IMG/VR virus record: IMGVR_UViG_3300034198_001978
Location: 1 to 29,401 of that record
Reading direction: 5' to 3' (one strand)
Length of the DNA stretch: 29,401 nt
From: a virus
In this document: positions 1-8,141 of the stretch, piece after piece
Layout: every line of letters begins with the position of its first letter
How positions within the stretch are numbered: position 1 is the stretch's first letter
Position numbers and translations under genes: made by a program
The notes under the pieces: model-generated
Databases searched by the model: none
Seen by the model: only the letters and a program-made list of their open reading frames with translations
What the model was told of the DNA's origin: nothing

Positions 1-635
1 AGCAGTTCAAGAACGGCATGATGGGTACTGGCGTGTTGGGTTTTGAAGAAATCAACATGTCTCAGTCCATCAAGCAGCACACCACCGGCACCCGCGCTGC
101 TACAGGCACCGTGACTGGCGCGGCTGTGACTTCTGAAGGCGCAAGCACATTGACGCTGACTGTTGGTTCCGGCGAAACAATCGCTGTTGGTGACGTGTTC
201 ACTATCGCTGATTGCTTTGCAGTTAACCCACAGACTCGTGAGTCCACCGGTTCATTGTTCCAGTTCGTGGCGTTGGCTTCTTCGACAACCACCACAACTG
301 CTACTGTGACTGTTGCTCCGATGTACTCGGCTGCACACGCTTTGGCAACCATGAACGTTTTGCCTGCTACTGCTAAAGCTGTGACCTTCGTGGGCGCTGC
401 TTCTACTCAGTACGCACAAAACTTGGTCTACCACAAAGACGCGATCACATTCGCAACTGCCGACCTGTTGCTGCCAATGGGGGTCGATATGGCTGCTCGT
501 GCCGTTCACAACGGTATCAGCTTGCGTGTTGTTCGTCAGTACGACATCAACAACGATCGCTTGCCTTGCCGTATTGACGTTCTGTACGGCTTCAGCACAA
601 TCCGTCCACAGATGGGTTGCCGTATCTGGGGTTAA
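1..635 (+). CDS. Major capsid (coat) protein, P22 gp5-like, C-terminal part
   Basis: Partial gene open at the left edge; the reading frame starts at base 3 and about 210 C-terminal residues are visible. The end of the protein, with the pattern CRIDVLYGFSTIRPQMGCRI, and the earlier GVLGFEEINMSQSIKQHTTG segment resemble the C-terminal part of the P22 coat protein family. It would form the icosahedral shell. An ATG at base 18 is internal, not the start, because the frame is open upstream of it. The next gene follows after a UUCG-capped hairpin, as expected for a very highly expressed gene whose transcript level is then stepped down. Family assignment is from recalled motifs and from the P22-type portal, gp4 and gp10 genes in the same window. 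Confidence 0.8.
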   Translation, partial: QFKNGMMGTGVLGFEEINMSQSIKQHTTGTRAATGTVTGAAVTSEGASTLTLTVGSGETIAVGDVFTIADCFAVNPQTRESTGSLFQFVALASSTTTTTATVTVAPMYSAAHALATMNVLPATAKAVTFVGAASTQYAQNLVYHKDAITFATADLLLPMGVDMAARAVHNGISLRVVRQYDINNDRLPCRIDVLYGFSTIRPQMGCRIWG

Positions 636-637
636 TT

Positions 638-659
638 AAATGGGGCTTCGGCCCCGTTT
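638..659 (+). terminator. UUCG-capped hairpin after coat gene
   Basis: GGGGC-TTCG-GCCCC, extended by AAAT/GTTT pairing to about 9 bp. The C(UUCG)G loop is exceptionally stable in RNA. The T-tract is short (GTTTC), so this may be a partial terminator or an mRNA-stabilising 3' end rather than a full stop. Confidence 0.6.
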
Positions 660-687
660 CTCGTATCAACATTGAAAGGAAATTATC

Positions 688-1083
688 ATGGCTCTCCCTA
701 ATGGCGCAGGCGGTTACCAACTTGGTGACGGCAACCTTACCGAAATCAACATGGTTACTCAACCGGCTCCTACTGCAAAAACAGCAGCAGCCACTTTGAC
801 AACCGCTGAATTGGCAACCGGCATCATCACTTACACTGGTGCAGCCGTAGCTTTGACTGTGCCTACCGGCGCATCTTTGGACGCTGATTTCAGCAGCATG
901 AAAGTTAACAGTTCGTTTGAGTTTTCTATCATTAACATTGGTGGCACCAACGCCGCTACTGTTACTGCTAACACTGGTTGCACCTTGGTTGGTGTGGCTG
1001 CTGTTTCTGCAAACTCAGCTTGCATCTGGCGCGTCCGCAAAACCGGCGATGCAACTTATGTGTTTTACCGCGTAGCAGGCTAA
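688..1083 (+). CDS. Small beta-rich virion protein (possible capsid decoration protein)
   Basis: A 131-residue protein behind a good ribosome site (AAGGAAATTATC before the ATG). It is rich in Thr, Ala, Val and Gly, with alternating hydrophobic strands (ELATGIITYTGAAVALTVPT) typical of a beta-sandwich and no charged coiled coil. It lies directly after the coat gene and between two UUCG hairpins, which is where phages often encode head decoration or stabilising proteins. I do not recognise a named family; the decoration role is inferred from position and composition. It could also be a small fibre or adhesin domain. The C-terminal half, with NSSFEFSIINIGG and RVRKTGDATYVFYRV, looks like a compact domain seen in other phage structural proteins. 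Confidence 0.55.
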   Translation: MALPNGAGGYQLGDGNLTEINMVTQPAPTAKTAAATLTTAELATGIITYTGAAVALTVPTGASLDADFSSMKVNSSFEFSIINIGGTNAATVTANTGCTLVGVAAVSANSACIWRVRKTGDATYVFYRVAG

Positions 1084-1087
1084 ATCT

Positions 1088-1111
1088 AAACGGGGGCTTC
1101 GGCCCCTGTTT
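1088..1111 (+). terminator. UUCG-capped hairpin with T-tract
   Basis: Stem AAACGGGGGC / GCCCCTGTTT closed by TTCG with one G-T pair, followed by TTTTTA. It is the best terminator-like member of the three hairpins in this cluster. Confidence 0.7.
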
Positions 1112-1125
1112 TTAAAGGAAACATC

Positions 1126-1533
1126 ATGCCATCAAATACCAAAGCTACTGGCGTTGCGTATCTGGACCCCGAGTTCAGCACATGCTACGCAACCGAGGAA
1201 ATCGGTTACGCTGCTGCTGCCCAAGGCACGGTAACTCAAGCAACTAGCAAATCTACAGGGGTAACTCTGAACAAATCTGCTGGCCGCATTACCATGAACG
1301 GCGCAGAATTGGCAGCCAATACTGCTGTGTCTTTTACAATGACTAACTCGTTGATCTCCGCAAACGACACAATTATTGTTTGCATCTCTGGCGGCGCTAC
1401 TGCTGCGGCTTACACAACGTACATTTCCAGCTTGGCCACCGGCTCCGCTGTCATTACGCTGCGTAACCTGACAGGCGGTGCATTGTCTGAAGCAGTCATT
1501 ATCAACTTCGCCACCATCCACGGCGCGGTCTAA
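1126..1533 (+). CDS. Second small beta-rich virion-type protein
   Basis: A 135-residue protein with ribosome site AAAGGAAACATC before the ATG. Composition is Thr/Ala/Ser-rich with strand-like segments (GTVTQATSKSTGVTLN, TAVSFTMTNSLI, EAVIINFATIHGAV). The pattern TQATSKSTGVTLN followed by a hydrophobic C-terminus is one I associate with small phage structural proteins, but I cannot name a function. Like the preceding gene it is flanked on both sides by UUCG-capped hairpins, so the two may be expressed as separately tuned units. Likely role: head decoration or a fibre-like surface domain; inference only. Confidence 0.55.
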   Translation: MPSNTKATGVAYLDPEFSTCYATEEIGYAAAAQGTVTQATSKSTGVTLNKSAGRITMNGAELAANTAVSFTMTNSLISANDTIIVCISGGATAAAYTTYISSLATGSAVITLRNLTGGALSEAVIINFATIHGAV

Positions 1534-1536
1534 CCA

Positions 1537-1558
1537 AACGGGGTCTTCGGACCCCGTT
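1537..1558 (+). terminator. UUCG-capped hairpin, third in series
   Basis: Perfect 9-bp stem AACGGGGTC / GACCCCGTT with a TTCG loop. There is no real T-run after it, so it may act as a weak terminator or RNA stabiliser. The next ATG starts 8 bases downstream of the hairpin, which leaves no room for a Shine-Dalgarno sequence. Confidence 0.6.
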
Positions 1559-1565
1559 GCTACCT

Positions 1566-1775
1566 ATGAATATTACACTTGTACACCCCGTCCACGGCGC
1601 CAAGATTGCCACAATGGAACTTGAAGCGGTTGCGGATGAAGAAAACGGCTGGACGCGCTACAATGTCGATACGCCTTCGGACTCCGAAGAAGCGGCCCCT
1701 GTAAATGCTTTGGAAACCAAGCGCAAATATACCCGTCGAACTGAAGTTGTCGAGGGTGCAACCGAAGGAGTCTGA
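1566..1775 (+). CDS. Small hypothetical protein with acidic body and basic KRKYTRR tail motif
   Basis: A 69-residue protein. I chose the ATG at 1566 over an upstream in-frame TTG at 1557 because the TTG lies inside the hairpin. No Shine-Dalgarno sequence is visible. The body is acidic (DSEEAAPVNALE) and is followed by KRKYTRRTE, a basic patch seen in many small phage proteins. It ends two bases before the gp4-like gene. Function unknown. Confidence 0.5.
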   Translation: MNITLVHPVHGAKIATMELEAVADEENGWTRYNVDTPSDSEEAAPVNALETKRKYTRRTEVVEGATEGV

Positions 1776-1777
1776 AC

Positions 1778-2494
1778 ATGGCAACGTATACCGCTGGCGA
1801 TCAAATCAACCGTGCATTGCGATTGCTGGGTGTACTTGCAGAAGGCGAGACGCCCTCAGCAGATATGTCAAATGACGCCTTAGTGGCGCTCAATCAAATG
1901 ATCGACTCGTGGGACACCGAGCGATTGTCAGTCTTCAATACGCAAGACCAAATTTTTACTTGGCCCGCAGGCCAAATCACTCGCACACTTGGCCCTACCG
2001 GTGACTTTGTAGGCTTGCGCCCTGTGCTGCTAGATGACTCTACGTATTACCGTGATCCAGGCACTAACGTGTCTTTTGGCATCAAGTTTATTAACCAGCA
2101 GCAATACAACGGTATTGCGGTTAAAACGGTGACATCCACATACCCCCAAGTTATGTGGATAAACATGGAATACCCCAACATCACAATGACGGTCTATCCT
2201 CGCCCGACTCGGGACTTGGAGTGGCACTTTGTGTCTGTTGAAAAGTTGGACGAACCCGCCACGTTGGCAACGCAAATGTTGTTTCCACCAGGGTATTTGC
2301 GCGCGTTTACCTACAACTTGGCAATGGAAATTGCGCCTGAATTTGGCGTTGAACCAAGCGAACAAGTCAAGCGCATTGCCATGACCAGCAAGCGTAACCT
2401 CAAGCGCATCAACAACCCTGACGATGTGATGTCGTTGCCTTACGCAATTGTTGCAACGCGCCAGCGTTTCAACATCTACGCCGGTAACTATTGA
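1778..2494 (+). CDS. Head-to-tail adaptor, P22 gp4-like tail accessory factor
   Basis: A 238-residue protein beginning MATYTAGDQINRALRLLGVL, with ALNQMIDSWDTERLSVFNTQ just after it. This N-terminal helical pattern is typical of the P22 gp4 (packaged DNA stabilisation) family, which binds under the portal ring and begins closing the DNA-filled head. P22 gp4 itself is shorter (166 residues), so this is a longer version with an additional beta-rich middle. A purine-rich GAAGGAG lies just upstream of the start. The stop codon overlaps the next ATG (TGATG), coupling it to the gp10-like gene, its expected partner in the tail stack. Confidence 0.75.
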   Translation: MATYTAGDQINRALRLLGVLAEGETPSADMSNDALVALNQMIDSWDTERLSVFNTQDQIFTWPAGQITRTLGPTGDFVGLRPVLLDDSTYYRDPGTNVSFGIKFINQQQYNGIAVKTVTSTYPQVMWINMEYPNITMTVYPRPTRDLEWHFVSVEKLDEPATLATQMLFPPGYLRAFTYNLAMEIAPEFGVEPSEQVKRIAMTSKRNLKRINNPDDVMSLPYAIVATRQRFNIYAGNY

Positions 2495-4143
2495 TGAAGA
2501 CGCCGATTCTTGGGTCGTCATATGTGGCCCGCAGTGTCAATGCGGCCGACAGCCGCATGGTCAATCTGTTTCCCGAGGCCATACCCGAAGGCGGCAAAGA
2601 ACCGGGCTTTTTGAACCGCGCTCCCGGACTGCAATTGCTTGCCAACATGGGCGATGGCCCTATTCGTGGCCTGTGGCAATTTGGCGGCTACGGCTACGCC
2701 GTGTCGGGCGAAATGCTGTACAAGATCGACAGCCTGTTCAACACTACCGAAATTGGCACAGTGGCTGGATCGTCCGGGCCTGTCAGCATGTCTGACAACG
2801 GCACGCAGTTGTTCATTGCTTGCAACGGCCCCAGCTTCATTTACAACAGCCTGACGCTTGAGTTCGCGCAAATTACCGACCCTGATTTTCCTGGTGCTGT
2901 CACCGTGGGCTATCTGGACGGCTACTTTGTGTTTAACGAACCCAATAGCCAGCGCCTGTGGATCACCAGCTTGCTGGACGGTACATCTATTGACCCGCTT
3001 GATTTTGCCAGCGCCGAAGGTTCTCCTGATGGTCTGGTGTCGGTTCTTGTGGACCACCGTGAAGCATGGTTGTTTGGCACCAATTCGGTTGAAGTTTGGT
3101 ACAACTCAGGCGCGCCCGATTTTCCTTTAAGCCCCGTTCAAGGTGCATTTAACGAGGTTGGCTGTATTGCAGCGTTCTCGGTGGCCAAGCTGGACAACGG
3201 CATTTTTTGGCTGGGCGCAGACGCCCGTGGCCGGGGTATCGTCTACCGCGCCAACGGGTACACTGCGGAGCGCGTATCAACCCACGCCGTTGAGTGGCAG
3301 ATTCAGCAATACGGCAATTTGTCGGATGCGATTGCCTACACGTACCAGCAAGACGGCCATGCGTTCTACGTGCTAATTTTTCCTTCGGCAAACACTACAT
3401 GGGTGTTTGACGTTGCCACTTCGTTGTGGCACGAACGGGCTGCGTTTATCAACGGGGCATTTACCCGCCATCGCTCAAACTGTCAGATGTCGTTCAACAA
3501 CGAAATTGTTGTAGGCGACCATGAACTTGGCAACATCTACGCATTCAGCCTAGACGTGTTTTCCGATGCTGGTCAGCCCCAGAAATGGCTACGGTCGTGG
3601 AGGGCGCTTCCTACGGGCACCAATGATTTAAAGCGAACAGCGCACCACTCATTACAGCTTGACGCCGAAACAGGCGCAATTGACAGCAGCGTCACAACAA
3701 CACCGGTTATCGTTGACGTTTCAAATCCCAACGATGATTTGCTTGCTGAAAACGGTGATTTTCTTGTTTGGGAATATGACACACTTAGCAGTTTGTTGAC
3801 TGAAAATGGCAATGTTATTGTTCAGGAAGACGGCAGCTTTATGTATATTGAAGGGCTTCCGTCAACTGTGGGTGGAAAAATATTGATTGAGCAAGGTCAG
3901 CTTACGGCAAACGCTATTGATCCACAGGTTATGTTGCGTTGGTCAGATGATGGCGGCCACACTTGGAGCAACAGTCACTGGCGCTCGATGGGCAAAACGG
4001 GCGCATATGGCACCCGTGTGCTGTGGCGTCGATTGGGCATGACGTTAAAGTTGCGGGACCGCGTTTACGAAGTGTCAGGCACTGACCCGGTCAAAATTGC
4101 CATCATGGGCGCTGAACTTATCGCAAGTCCGACAAATGGCTAA
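2494..4143 (+). CDS. P22 gp10-like packaged DNA stabilisation protein (tail hub)
   Basis: A 549-residue protein starting MKTPILGSSYVARSVNAADS. I use the ATG at 2494, one base inside the stop of the upstream gene, not the TTG one codon earlier. The N-terminus with RMVNLFPEAIPEGGK, then repeated WLFGTNSVEVWYN and FWLGADARGRGIVYR blade-like segments, fits the gp10 family of P22-type phages. That protein sits between the gp4 ring and the needle or fibres as part of the tail hub. The first 330 residues look like a beta-propeller; the C-terminal third (residues ~400-549), with GGHTWSNSHWRSMGKTG, is a family hallmark. It overlaps the next gene by 8 bases. Confidence 0.75.
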   Translation: MKTPILGSSYVARSVNAADSRMVNLFPEAIPEGGKEPGFLNRAPGLQLLANMGDGPIRGLWQFGGYGYAVSGEMLYKIDSLFNTTEIGTVAGSSGPVSMSDNGTQLFIACNGPSFIYNSLTLEFAQITDPDFPGAVTVGYLDGYFVFNEPNSQRLWITSLLDGTSIDPLDFASAEGSPDGLVSVLVDHREAWLFGTNSVEVWYNSGAPDFPLSPVQGAFNEVGCIAAFSVAKLDNGIFWLGADARGRGIVYRANGYTAERVSTHAVEWQIQQYGNLSDAIAYTYQQDGHAFYVLIFPSANTTWVFDVATSLWHERAAFINGAFTRHRSNCQMSFNNEIVVGDHELGNIYAFSLDVFSDAGQPQKWLRSWRALPTGTNDLKRTAHHSLQLDAETGAIDSSVTTTPVIVDVSNPNDDLLAENGDFLVWEYDTLSSLLTENGNVIVQEDGSFMYIEGLPSTVGGKILIEQGQLTANAIDPQVMLRWSDDGGHTWSNSHWRSMGKTGAYGTRVLWRRLGMTLKLRDRVYEVSGTDPVKIAIMGAELIASPTNG

Positions 4144-4864
4144 CCCACAAAATATCACCAAAATTCCTTCCGCCCGAGTCGCGCTGATTGACCCGGACAC
4201 GGGGTTGATTTCGCGTGAATGGTTTAGATTTTTAAACAATATTTATGTTGTGTCCGGTGGTTCAACTTTAGGTATTGTTCAAATTGAAAATGGTGGAACA
4301 GGCGCATCTACTGTTCAGCAAGCGCGTCAAAATTTAGAACTTGGTTCAGTTACTCGGGTGGGCGGTACAGGCACTGTCAACGGTATAACTTTGACAGGTG
4401 AAGTTACAACAAGCGGTGATTTGGTTCTTGGCGGTGTCTTAGGAGGGGTTAATCTTGGCACTCAAACTGAAGGAACGCTGAGTTTAGACGACCGAGTTGT
4501 TGGCAATCTTGACGTATCCACCCGAGCAACCGGTGTGTTGCCCGTCGCCAACGGCGGTACGGGCTTGTCTGTTCGGCCTACGGTCGTTACCAAAACAGCC
4601 GACTTTACCCTAGCTGACACCGAAGGGTGGGTCATCAACAACAAGTCGGGTTCGACCTGCACGGTTACGCTGCCTGCTGCTTCAGCATGGGCGGGCCGCG
4701 CAGTGACGTTTAAAAATCTGCAACTCCAACTTCTTGTGTCGGCGTCCAGCAATGTCGTGCCTTTGATTGGCGGCGCTGCAAGCACGGCGATTCTTCCTGG
4801 CTTGGTGGGCGCATGGGCTACACTCGTGTCTGACGGCACAAATTGGGTGGTGATGGCAGCATGA
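4136..4864 (+). CDS. Short tail fibre-like protein
   Basis: A 242-residue protein. I chose the ATG at 4136 (MANPQNITKIPSARV), which overlaps the gp10-like stop, over an upstream in-frame ATG deep inside that gene. The N-terminal region (residues 1-40, DPDTGLISREWFRFLNNIYV) looks like a short virion-attachment segment. Two NGGTG motifs (NGGTGAST and NGGTGLSV), typical of trimeric phage tail fibres, flank a glycine-rich beta stretch. The C-terminal ~85 residues end in a compact beta domain (ATLVSDGTNWVVMAA). It is much shorter than most receptor-binding fibres, so it may be a tail needle or a fibre base to which another protein binds. No enzymatic motif is visible. Confidence 0.6.
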   Translation: MANPQNITKIPSARVALIDPDTGLISREWFRFLNNIYVVSGGSTLGIVQIENGGTGASTVQQARQNLELGSVTRVGGTGTVNGITLTGEVTTSGDLVLGGVLGGVNLGTQTEGTLSLDDRVVGNLDVSTRATGVLPVANGGTGLSVRPTVVTKTADFTLADTEGWVINNKSGSTCTVTLPAASAWAGRAVTFKNLQLQLLVSASSNVVPLIGGAASTAILPGLVGAWATLVSDGTNWVVMAA

Positions 4865-5403
4865 TTACAGTAACTTACGGTAAAGGCTTTGAAGTCGCCG
4901 ATCCTGAACGCGTCAAAGTGCAGTTTCGTGAAAAAATCATGATTGTGCAAGACGGTTTGCAGCGGTTGATTGACAGCGGCGCGGCGCAGTCAACCCTTGA
5001 AGACTGCACCCTGAAGCATTATTTTGCGCCCAAAGACGACAAATATGGATGCTGCACCTACGCCCGCGAAATGATGATCCCAAAAGGAACTCTGATCATT
5101 GGCAAAATTCACCGCCACCAGCATTTGAATTTTATCGCCAAGGGTAAGGTGACAGTATTTACAGAATTTGGCCAAAAACATCTTGAAGGGCCATGTACTT
5201 TTGTGTCAGAAATTGGCCTTAAACGCGCGGTTTACGCCGAAGAAGATACACTGTGGACAACAGTTCATTTGACAGAGTTTGAATCTGAAGCTGAATTGGG
5301 TAAAATTGAGCAAGAGGTTATCGCCCCATCATATGAGGACATGGGCCTAATTGCTTGCGTTGACGCTTTGCCGAAACTTGCGGCACAAGGAGAAAAAGTA
5401 TGA
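4861..5403 (+). CDS. Cupin-like phage protein of unknown function
   Basis: A 180-residue protein starting at the ATG of an ATGA overlap with the fibre gene. Residues ~80-135 (IIGKIHRHQHLNFIAKGKV, then GPCTFVSEIGLKRAVYAEED, then TTVHLTE) follow a cupin-type double-stranded beta-helix pattern with histidines placed to bind a metal. Two cysteines occur near residue 65 (YGCCTYAREM). Position between fibre and ejection genes suggests a virion or assembly role, but an enzyme acting on a small molecule is equally possible. It ends with an ATGA overlap into the next gene. I recall similar proteins near tail genes of other podoviruses, without an assigned function. Confidence 0.55.
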   Translation: MITVTYGKGFEVADPERVKVQFREKIMIVQDGLQRLIDSGAAQSTLEDCTLKHYFAPKDDKYGCCTYAREMMIPKGTLIIGKIHRHQHLNFIAKGKVTVFTEFGQKHLEGPCTFVSEIGLKRAVYAEEDTLWTTVHLTEFESEAELGKIEQEVIAPSYEDMGLIACVDALPKLAAQGEKV

Positions 5404-6797
5404 CATGGGGATTTGTAGCAATCGCTGGCGCAACAGTTGTGGGCGCGTCTTTAGCGTCAAGCGGGGCTAAAGAGGCCGCCAATACTCAAGCCGCTGCCGC
5501 AACGGCATCGGGCGACGTATCTCTGCAAGTTGCCGACAAGCAAATTGCGGCGCAAGAAGCCGCGCTTACTAAACAAATTGGCGCAGCAGACGTATCTCTT
5601 GAAAAACAGATTACAGCGCAAAAAGACGCTCTTGCCGCACAACTCGCTGCCGACAGAGAAGCGCTTGATAAACAGCTTGGCGCTCAACAAAGCACACTGA
5701 CTCAGACACTGGCGGCTCAAAAAGCTGCTGCCGATGCTGGCAACGCTGCCGCCGCGCAAGCCCTTGAGCGACAAATTGCCGCGCAAAAAGAAGCCCTTGA
5801 CGCGCAGTTGAATTTGCAGCGCGAAGTGTTTAACAAACAAGTTGAGAACCTTCGCTCGTACAAAGAAGCCGGTGAGACAGGTCAAACTCGTTTGCTTGAA
5901 TTGTTGGGCTTGGGCGGCAACAAAAGCGCGCCGGGCTTTGGCTCTGCTACCACTGCTTTTAAAGTTGAAGGGTTTGACCCCAACACACTGTTTCAAGAGT
6001 TTAACGCTCAAGAAATGGAGAAAGACCCTGGGTACGCATTTCGTTTGGCTGAAGGCCAAAAAGCCATTGAGCGTTCCACTGCCGCCAGCCGTGGCTTGCA
6101 GTCAGGCGCTGCACTCAAGGCCGCCGCACGATACGGCCAAGACATGGCTTCCCAAGAATACCAAAATGCGTTTAATCGTTTTCAAGCCAACAAGGCGTTT
6201 CAAGCCCAAGAGTACGGCAACGCATTCAACCGCTTCACCACCGAACGCGCCAATCAGTTGGCGCCTTTGCAGTCCTTGCAAAGCGTAGGCCAAGCTGCTG
6301 CTGCGGGTCAAGCTGCGGCTGCGGGTAACTTGGGCGCCAGCGGGTCACAGGCGCTGCAATCGTACGGCGCTGGGCAAGCAGGCGCGTATGGCAATTACGG
6401 CACAACAACAGGCAACATTGCTGCAAACTTAGGCGCAGGTCAATCGGCCGCGTACGGTAACTACGGCGCGGGTCAATCTGCCGCTTACGGCAGTTCATCT
6501 GCTGCGCGCCAAAGCGCCTACGGTGCGGCAGGCGCGGGAGCGTCAAACGCTTATGGCAATTACGGTTCCACTACGGGTAATGCTTACGGCAACTTAGGCT
6601 CTAATCTGACCAACATTTACGGGCAAGCAGGCGCTGGCCAAATCAACGCGCTTACCGGCGCGGCCAACGCACGGGCAGCAGGCCAAATTGGTTCAGCAAA
6701 TGCTTACACGTCCGCAATCGGTAATTTGAGCAACGTCTACGGCATGTACAACCAAAACCAGTTAATGGACCGATATCTTAAATCGAAGGGTTATTAA
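5400..6797 (+). CDS. Probable DNA ejection (internal virion) protein with Gly/Tyr low-complexity domain
   Basis: A 465-residue protein. Residues ~5-20 (FVAIAGATVVGASLAS) form a hydrophobic segment suited to membrane insertion. Residues ~45-150 are a long Ala/Gln-rich coiled coil with repeated AAQxxAL and KQI units. Residues ~195-280 carry the motif DPGYAFRLAEGQKAIERSTA and two FNRF repeats, a signature I associate with phage DNA transfer/ejection proteins. Residues ~290-440 are low-complexity Gly/Ala/Tyr/Gln (YGNYGAGQSAAYG-type repeats). It is the first of three consecutive long proteins that occupy the position of the P22 gp7/gp20/gp16 ejection proteins. It starts at an ATGA overlap with the cupin-like gene. 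Role inferred: carried in the head and injected to form a channel for DNA. Confidence 0.65.
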   Translation: MTWGFVAIAGATVVGASLASSGAKEAANTQAAAATASGDVSLQVADKQIAAQEAALTKQIGAADVSLEKQITAQKDALAAQLAADREALDKQLGAQQSTLTQTLAAQKAAADAGNAAAAQALERQIAAQKEALDAQLNLQREVFNKQVENLRSYKEAGETGQTRLLELLGLGGNKSAPGFGSATTAFKVEGFDPNTLFQEFNAQEMEKDPGYAFRLAEGQKAIERSTAASRGLQSGAALKAAARYGQDMASQEYQNAFNRFQANKAFQAQEYGNAFNRFTTERANQLAPLQSLQSVGQAAAAGQAAAAGNLGASGSQALQSYGAGQAGAYGNYGTTTGNIAANLGAGQSAAYGNYGAGQSAAYGSSSAARQSAYGAAGAGASNAYGNYGSTTGNAYGNLGSNLTNIYGQAGAGQINALTGAANARAAGQIGSANAYTSAIGNLSNVYGMYNQNQLMDRYLKSKGY

Positions 6798-6800
6798 GTC

Positions 6801-8132
6801 ATGGCACTCGATCCCAACATTATTCTTGGTGCAAAAAACCCACAGTTTGACTTGGCGCAGTTTTCGCCCGTGAACACATTGGCAAGCGCAATGAAAATCA
6901 AACAGCTTGAACAAGAGGGTGAATTAAATGCGCTCAACTTGGGGGACCGTAAACGTCTTCAGCAATTTTTTAGTGAAAAACCCGACTTGCGCTCGGAAGA
7001 CACTCGATACCGGCTGGCAACCGAGTTTGGCGAGGCGGGGCGCAAACTGGCGACTACTGCCACGGAAATTGGCAAAGCAGGCACCGATGAGGCCAAACGC
7101 CGCAACGATCTGGTGGTGTCAAAAACCAATCTGTACCGCGACGCGCTGCGCGACGTGACCGATCAGCGCGGGGCGCTGCAATGGCTTCAGACGCAACAGC
7201 AAGACCCTGACATGGCCGGTTCGCCAGTAGCCAAGCTGTCGCTTATGGACGCCGCCACTTCGATCCCTGCCGACCCTGCTGGGTTTGAGGATTGGAAGAA
7301 CAAAGCAGCGTTGGGCTTGAGCGAATACATCAAACAAAACAAACCTCAGTTTTTGCAGCAAGACCTTGGCGGCACAAAGCGTGTCGTAGCTGTACCGGGC
7401 CTTGGTGGCGCTGCTACCACAGTCGGCGGCACCGAACAAGCCGTCACCATGACCCCGGCCCAAGAACGTGAAGCCCGCGATTCTGCCCAGCGGATTAAAC
7501 AAGAAGGCCAACGAATTGGTTTGGAAGGCCGCCGAGTTGCGGTGCTGGAAGAAAATGCCCTTCGGGATAAAGACCCCGCATTCCAGCAACAGATGGCAGC
7601 CGCCAAAGCTACAGGCGAAGCAATCGCCAAGGGCGACTTGGCCGCAGTGCAGGCGCTGCCAAAAGTCATTGCACGCGCAGAAGAAGGCGTCCGCTTGATC
7701 GACGAATTGATTGGCAAGCGTGATAGCAAAGGCCAACTGATGGACAAATCTAAGCCACATCCTGGCTTTAGTACTACTGTTGGCACAATCTGGTCGCCTG
7801 TTGCGCGAAATATCCCCGGCACAGACGCGGCTGGCTTTATGGCCCGCTACGACCAACTTAAAGGCGCGTCGTTCTTGGAAGCGTTTGAATCCCTTAAAGG
7901 TGGCGGCGCTATTTCTGAAGTGGAAGGCACCAAGGCTACAAACGCCATCAACCGGATGTCTATTGCAACCAACGAAGCTGAATTTATCCGCGCCGGTTTG
8001 GATTTGCAAGATGTTATCCGCACAGGCGTTAAAAACGCCCAAGCTAAGGCCGCCCGTGCAGGCGTTGCAGGCGGCAGCCGCGCGCCTTCTGGCGGCGGCG
8101 GCGTGGACATGAGCAACCCGTTGCTGAAATAA
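6801..8132 (+). CDS. Probable internal virion / DNA ejection protein
   Basis: A 443-residue largely helical protein, second of the three ejection-type genes. The middle (residues ~60-270) is charged and helical. The C-terminal domain (residues ~320-420) contains IPGTDAAGFMARYDQLKGAS then FLEAFESLKGGGAISEVEG, a pattern shared among phage internal virion and tail proteins. The last 25 residues are Gly/Ser/Arg-rich. The ATG at 6801 lies three bases after the previous stop. The ribosome site is weak, so translation may be coupled to the gene before. Function is assigned by position and family pattern, not by a catalytic motif. Confidence 0.6.
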   Translation: MALDPNIILGAKNPQFDLAQFSPVNTLASAMKIKQLEQEGELNALNLGDRKRLQQFFSEKPDLRSEDTRYRLATEFGEAGRKLATTATEIGKAGTDEAKRRNDLVVSKTNLYRDALRDVTDQRGALQWLQTQQQDPDMAGSPVAKLSLMDAATSIPADPAGFEDWKNKAALGLSEYIKQNKPQFLQQDLGGTKRVVAVPGLGGAATTVGGTEQAVTMTPAQEREARDSAQRIKQEGQRIGLEGRRVAVLEENALRDKDPAFQQQMAAAKATGEAIAKGDLAAVQALPKVIARAEEGVRLIDELIGKRDSKGQLMDKSKPHPGFSTTVGTIWSPVARNIPGTDAAGFMARYDQLKGASFLEAFESLKGGGAISEVEGTKATNAINRMSIATNEAEFIRAGLDLQDVIRTGVKNAQAKAARAGVAGGSRAPSGGGGVDMSNPLLK

Positions 8133-8141
8133 GGATAGAAC

